Below, in pieces: positions 5,090 to 5,892 of a DNA stretch of 5,892 nt; the stretch's first letter is position 1, and each line of letters begins with the position of its first letter. Made by a program: the position numbers and the translations under genes. The stretch covers positions 1 to 5,892 of the forward strand of contig CAJWGI010000099.1 of assembly GCA_913031335.1 (NCBI GenBank), written 5' to 3'. The DNA is from an uncultured Anaerolineales bacterium. Lineage in GTDB: Bacteria; Chloroflexota; Anaerolineae; Anaerolineales; UBA11657. The notes beneath the pieces are model-generated. The model searched no databases and had not been told where the DNA came from. It saw only the letters and a program-made list of their open reading frames with translations.

Positions 5090-5892
5090 AAAAAGCCCTT
5101 CCGCAACCGGCTGAACGACCTCGACCCGAAGGCATGGCTGCAGTTCCAAAAATCATGGTTCATCCACAACCCCCCGCCGAGAAAGAAGGGCGTGCTGCGT
5201 CATCCGGCCAAATTCCCGGAGACGCTTGCGCAGACCTTTATCGAGTTCTTCACCAAGGTGGGAGAGAGCGTGCTCGACCCGATGGTCGGCACCGGCAGCA
5301 CACTGGTGGCATGCCTGCGCAGCGGGCGCAACGGCATCGGCATTGAACTCAACGAGGAATACGCAGTAATAGCGCGGCAGGCGGTCGCCGCCGAGCAGCA
5401 GGCTCTGGGTTCAGCTGCCGGCGCGCTTTCCGCGCGTGTCATCCATGCTGATTGCCGGGCGGCGCTCCGACAATCGCTTCCGCGCATTGATTACGTCATC
5501 ACCTCGCCGCCATACTGGGACATGCTGCACATGCGCGGCGCGAGCACACAGAAGAACCGGCGTGCCGCCGCAGACCTGGATGTCGTCTACTCTGACGACC
5601 CACGCGATCTGGGAAACCTGGCGGGTTACGATCAGTTCCTCGAACAGCTCTGCGCCATATACGCCTCGTTGCGCCCGCTGCTGAAGGAAGGCGCTTATCT
5701 GACCGTCATGGTGAAAAATATAAAGAAAGGCGGCCGTATTTATCCTCTCGCTTGGGACCTAGCCCGGCTGCTGGGCGAAACCTTTACGCTCAAAGACGAA
5801 CGTATCTGGTGTCAGGACAATCAACGCCTCGCGCCTTACGGCATGGGCAGCGCCTGGGTGAGCAACACCTTTCACCATTACTGCCTGCAGTT
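5084..5892 (+). CDS. site-specific DNA methyltransferase, SPPY type (partial at right edge)
   Basis: The frame is open from ATG 5084 to the window end, 269 residues, with the 3' end missing. It carries a motif X-like HPAKFPETLAQTFI (40-53), SAM-binding motif I LDPMVGTGSTLVA (64-76), Glu88 in GIGIELN for the ribose, Asp123 as a motif III candidate, and catalytic motif IV TSPPY (140-144) followed by WDMLHMRGA. SPPY suggests N4-cytosine methylation, though N6-adenine cannot be excluded. Motif I precedes motif IV with about 65 residues between, the reverse of the common beta class. The tail with WCQDNQRLAPYG and NTFHHYCL looks near the natural C-terminus in related proteins I remember, so only a few residues may be missing. 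No in-frame ATG, GTG or TTG lies just upstream to compete with this start. No restriction enzyme partner is visible, so it may be an orphan methylase or the first gene of a system lying to the right. Confidence 0.85.
   Translation, partial: MPKKPFRNRLNDLDPKAWLQFQKSWFIHNPPPRKKGVLRHPAKFPETLAQTFIEFFTKVGESVLDPMVGTGSTLVACLRSGRNGIGIELNEEYAVIARQAVAAEQQALGSAAGALSARVIHADCRAALRQSLPRIDYVITSPPYWDMLHMRGASTQKNRRAAADLDVVYSDDPRDLGNLAGYDQFLEQLCAIYASLRPLLKEGAYLTVMVKNIKKGGRIYPLAWDLARLLGETFTLKDERIWCQDNQRLAPYGMGSAWVSNTFHHYCLQ

Overview
This GC-rich bacterial window is densely coding. It has six genes, a short leader region at the left edge and an 80-base divergent intergenic region near the right. I see no RNA genes, mobile elements, CRISPR arrays or long repeats. 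The SAM methyltransferase with a C-terminal zinc ribbon, the endonuclease III of the SQNTND type and the permuted DNA methylase resemble proteins I associate with Chloroflexota (Anaerolineae-like). That assignment rests on memory of the families, not on a search, and is moderate at best. Use of GatB shows that the organism makes Asn-tRNA and/or Gln-tRNA by transamidation.

Left part (1-3762 and on to 4313): a four-gene plus-strand cluster. A candidate sigma-70-type promoter (36-64) and a possible 17-residue leader ORF (148-201) precede a class I PLP aminotransferase (198-1358). This is followed after 2 bases by gatB (1361-2848), then by a SAM methyltransferase fused to a Trm112-like zinc ribbon (2845-3762) and an APRT-like phosphoribosyltransferase (3759-4313). 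The last two junctions are 4-base ATGA overlaps, so this looks like one translationally coupled operon. If the aminotransferase makes aspartate, the first two genes would link aspartate supply to tRNA-dependent amidation; that link is inference.

Right part: an endonuclease III gene (4315-5004, minus strand) converges on the operon with one base between the two stop codons, leaving no room for a separate terminator. Its only usable start is a GTG placed just downstream of a perfect minus-strand TATAAT, as expected for a leaderless mRNA. Divergently, a DNA methyltransferase of the SPPY type (5084 to beyond the right edge) begins. It has motif I before motif IV and little space for a target-recognition domain. 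The shared intergenic region carries a 15-base dyad touching the methylase -10 box, and a second 10-base palindrome covers the methylase start codon, which raises the possibility of autoregulation.

Nothing here is a clearly new multi-gene system. The most interesting items are the divergent nth/methylase control region and the possible leader peptide ahead of the aminotransferase.
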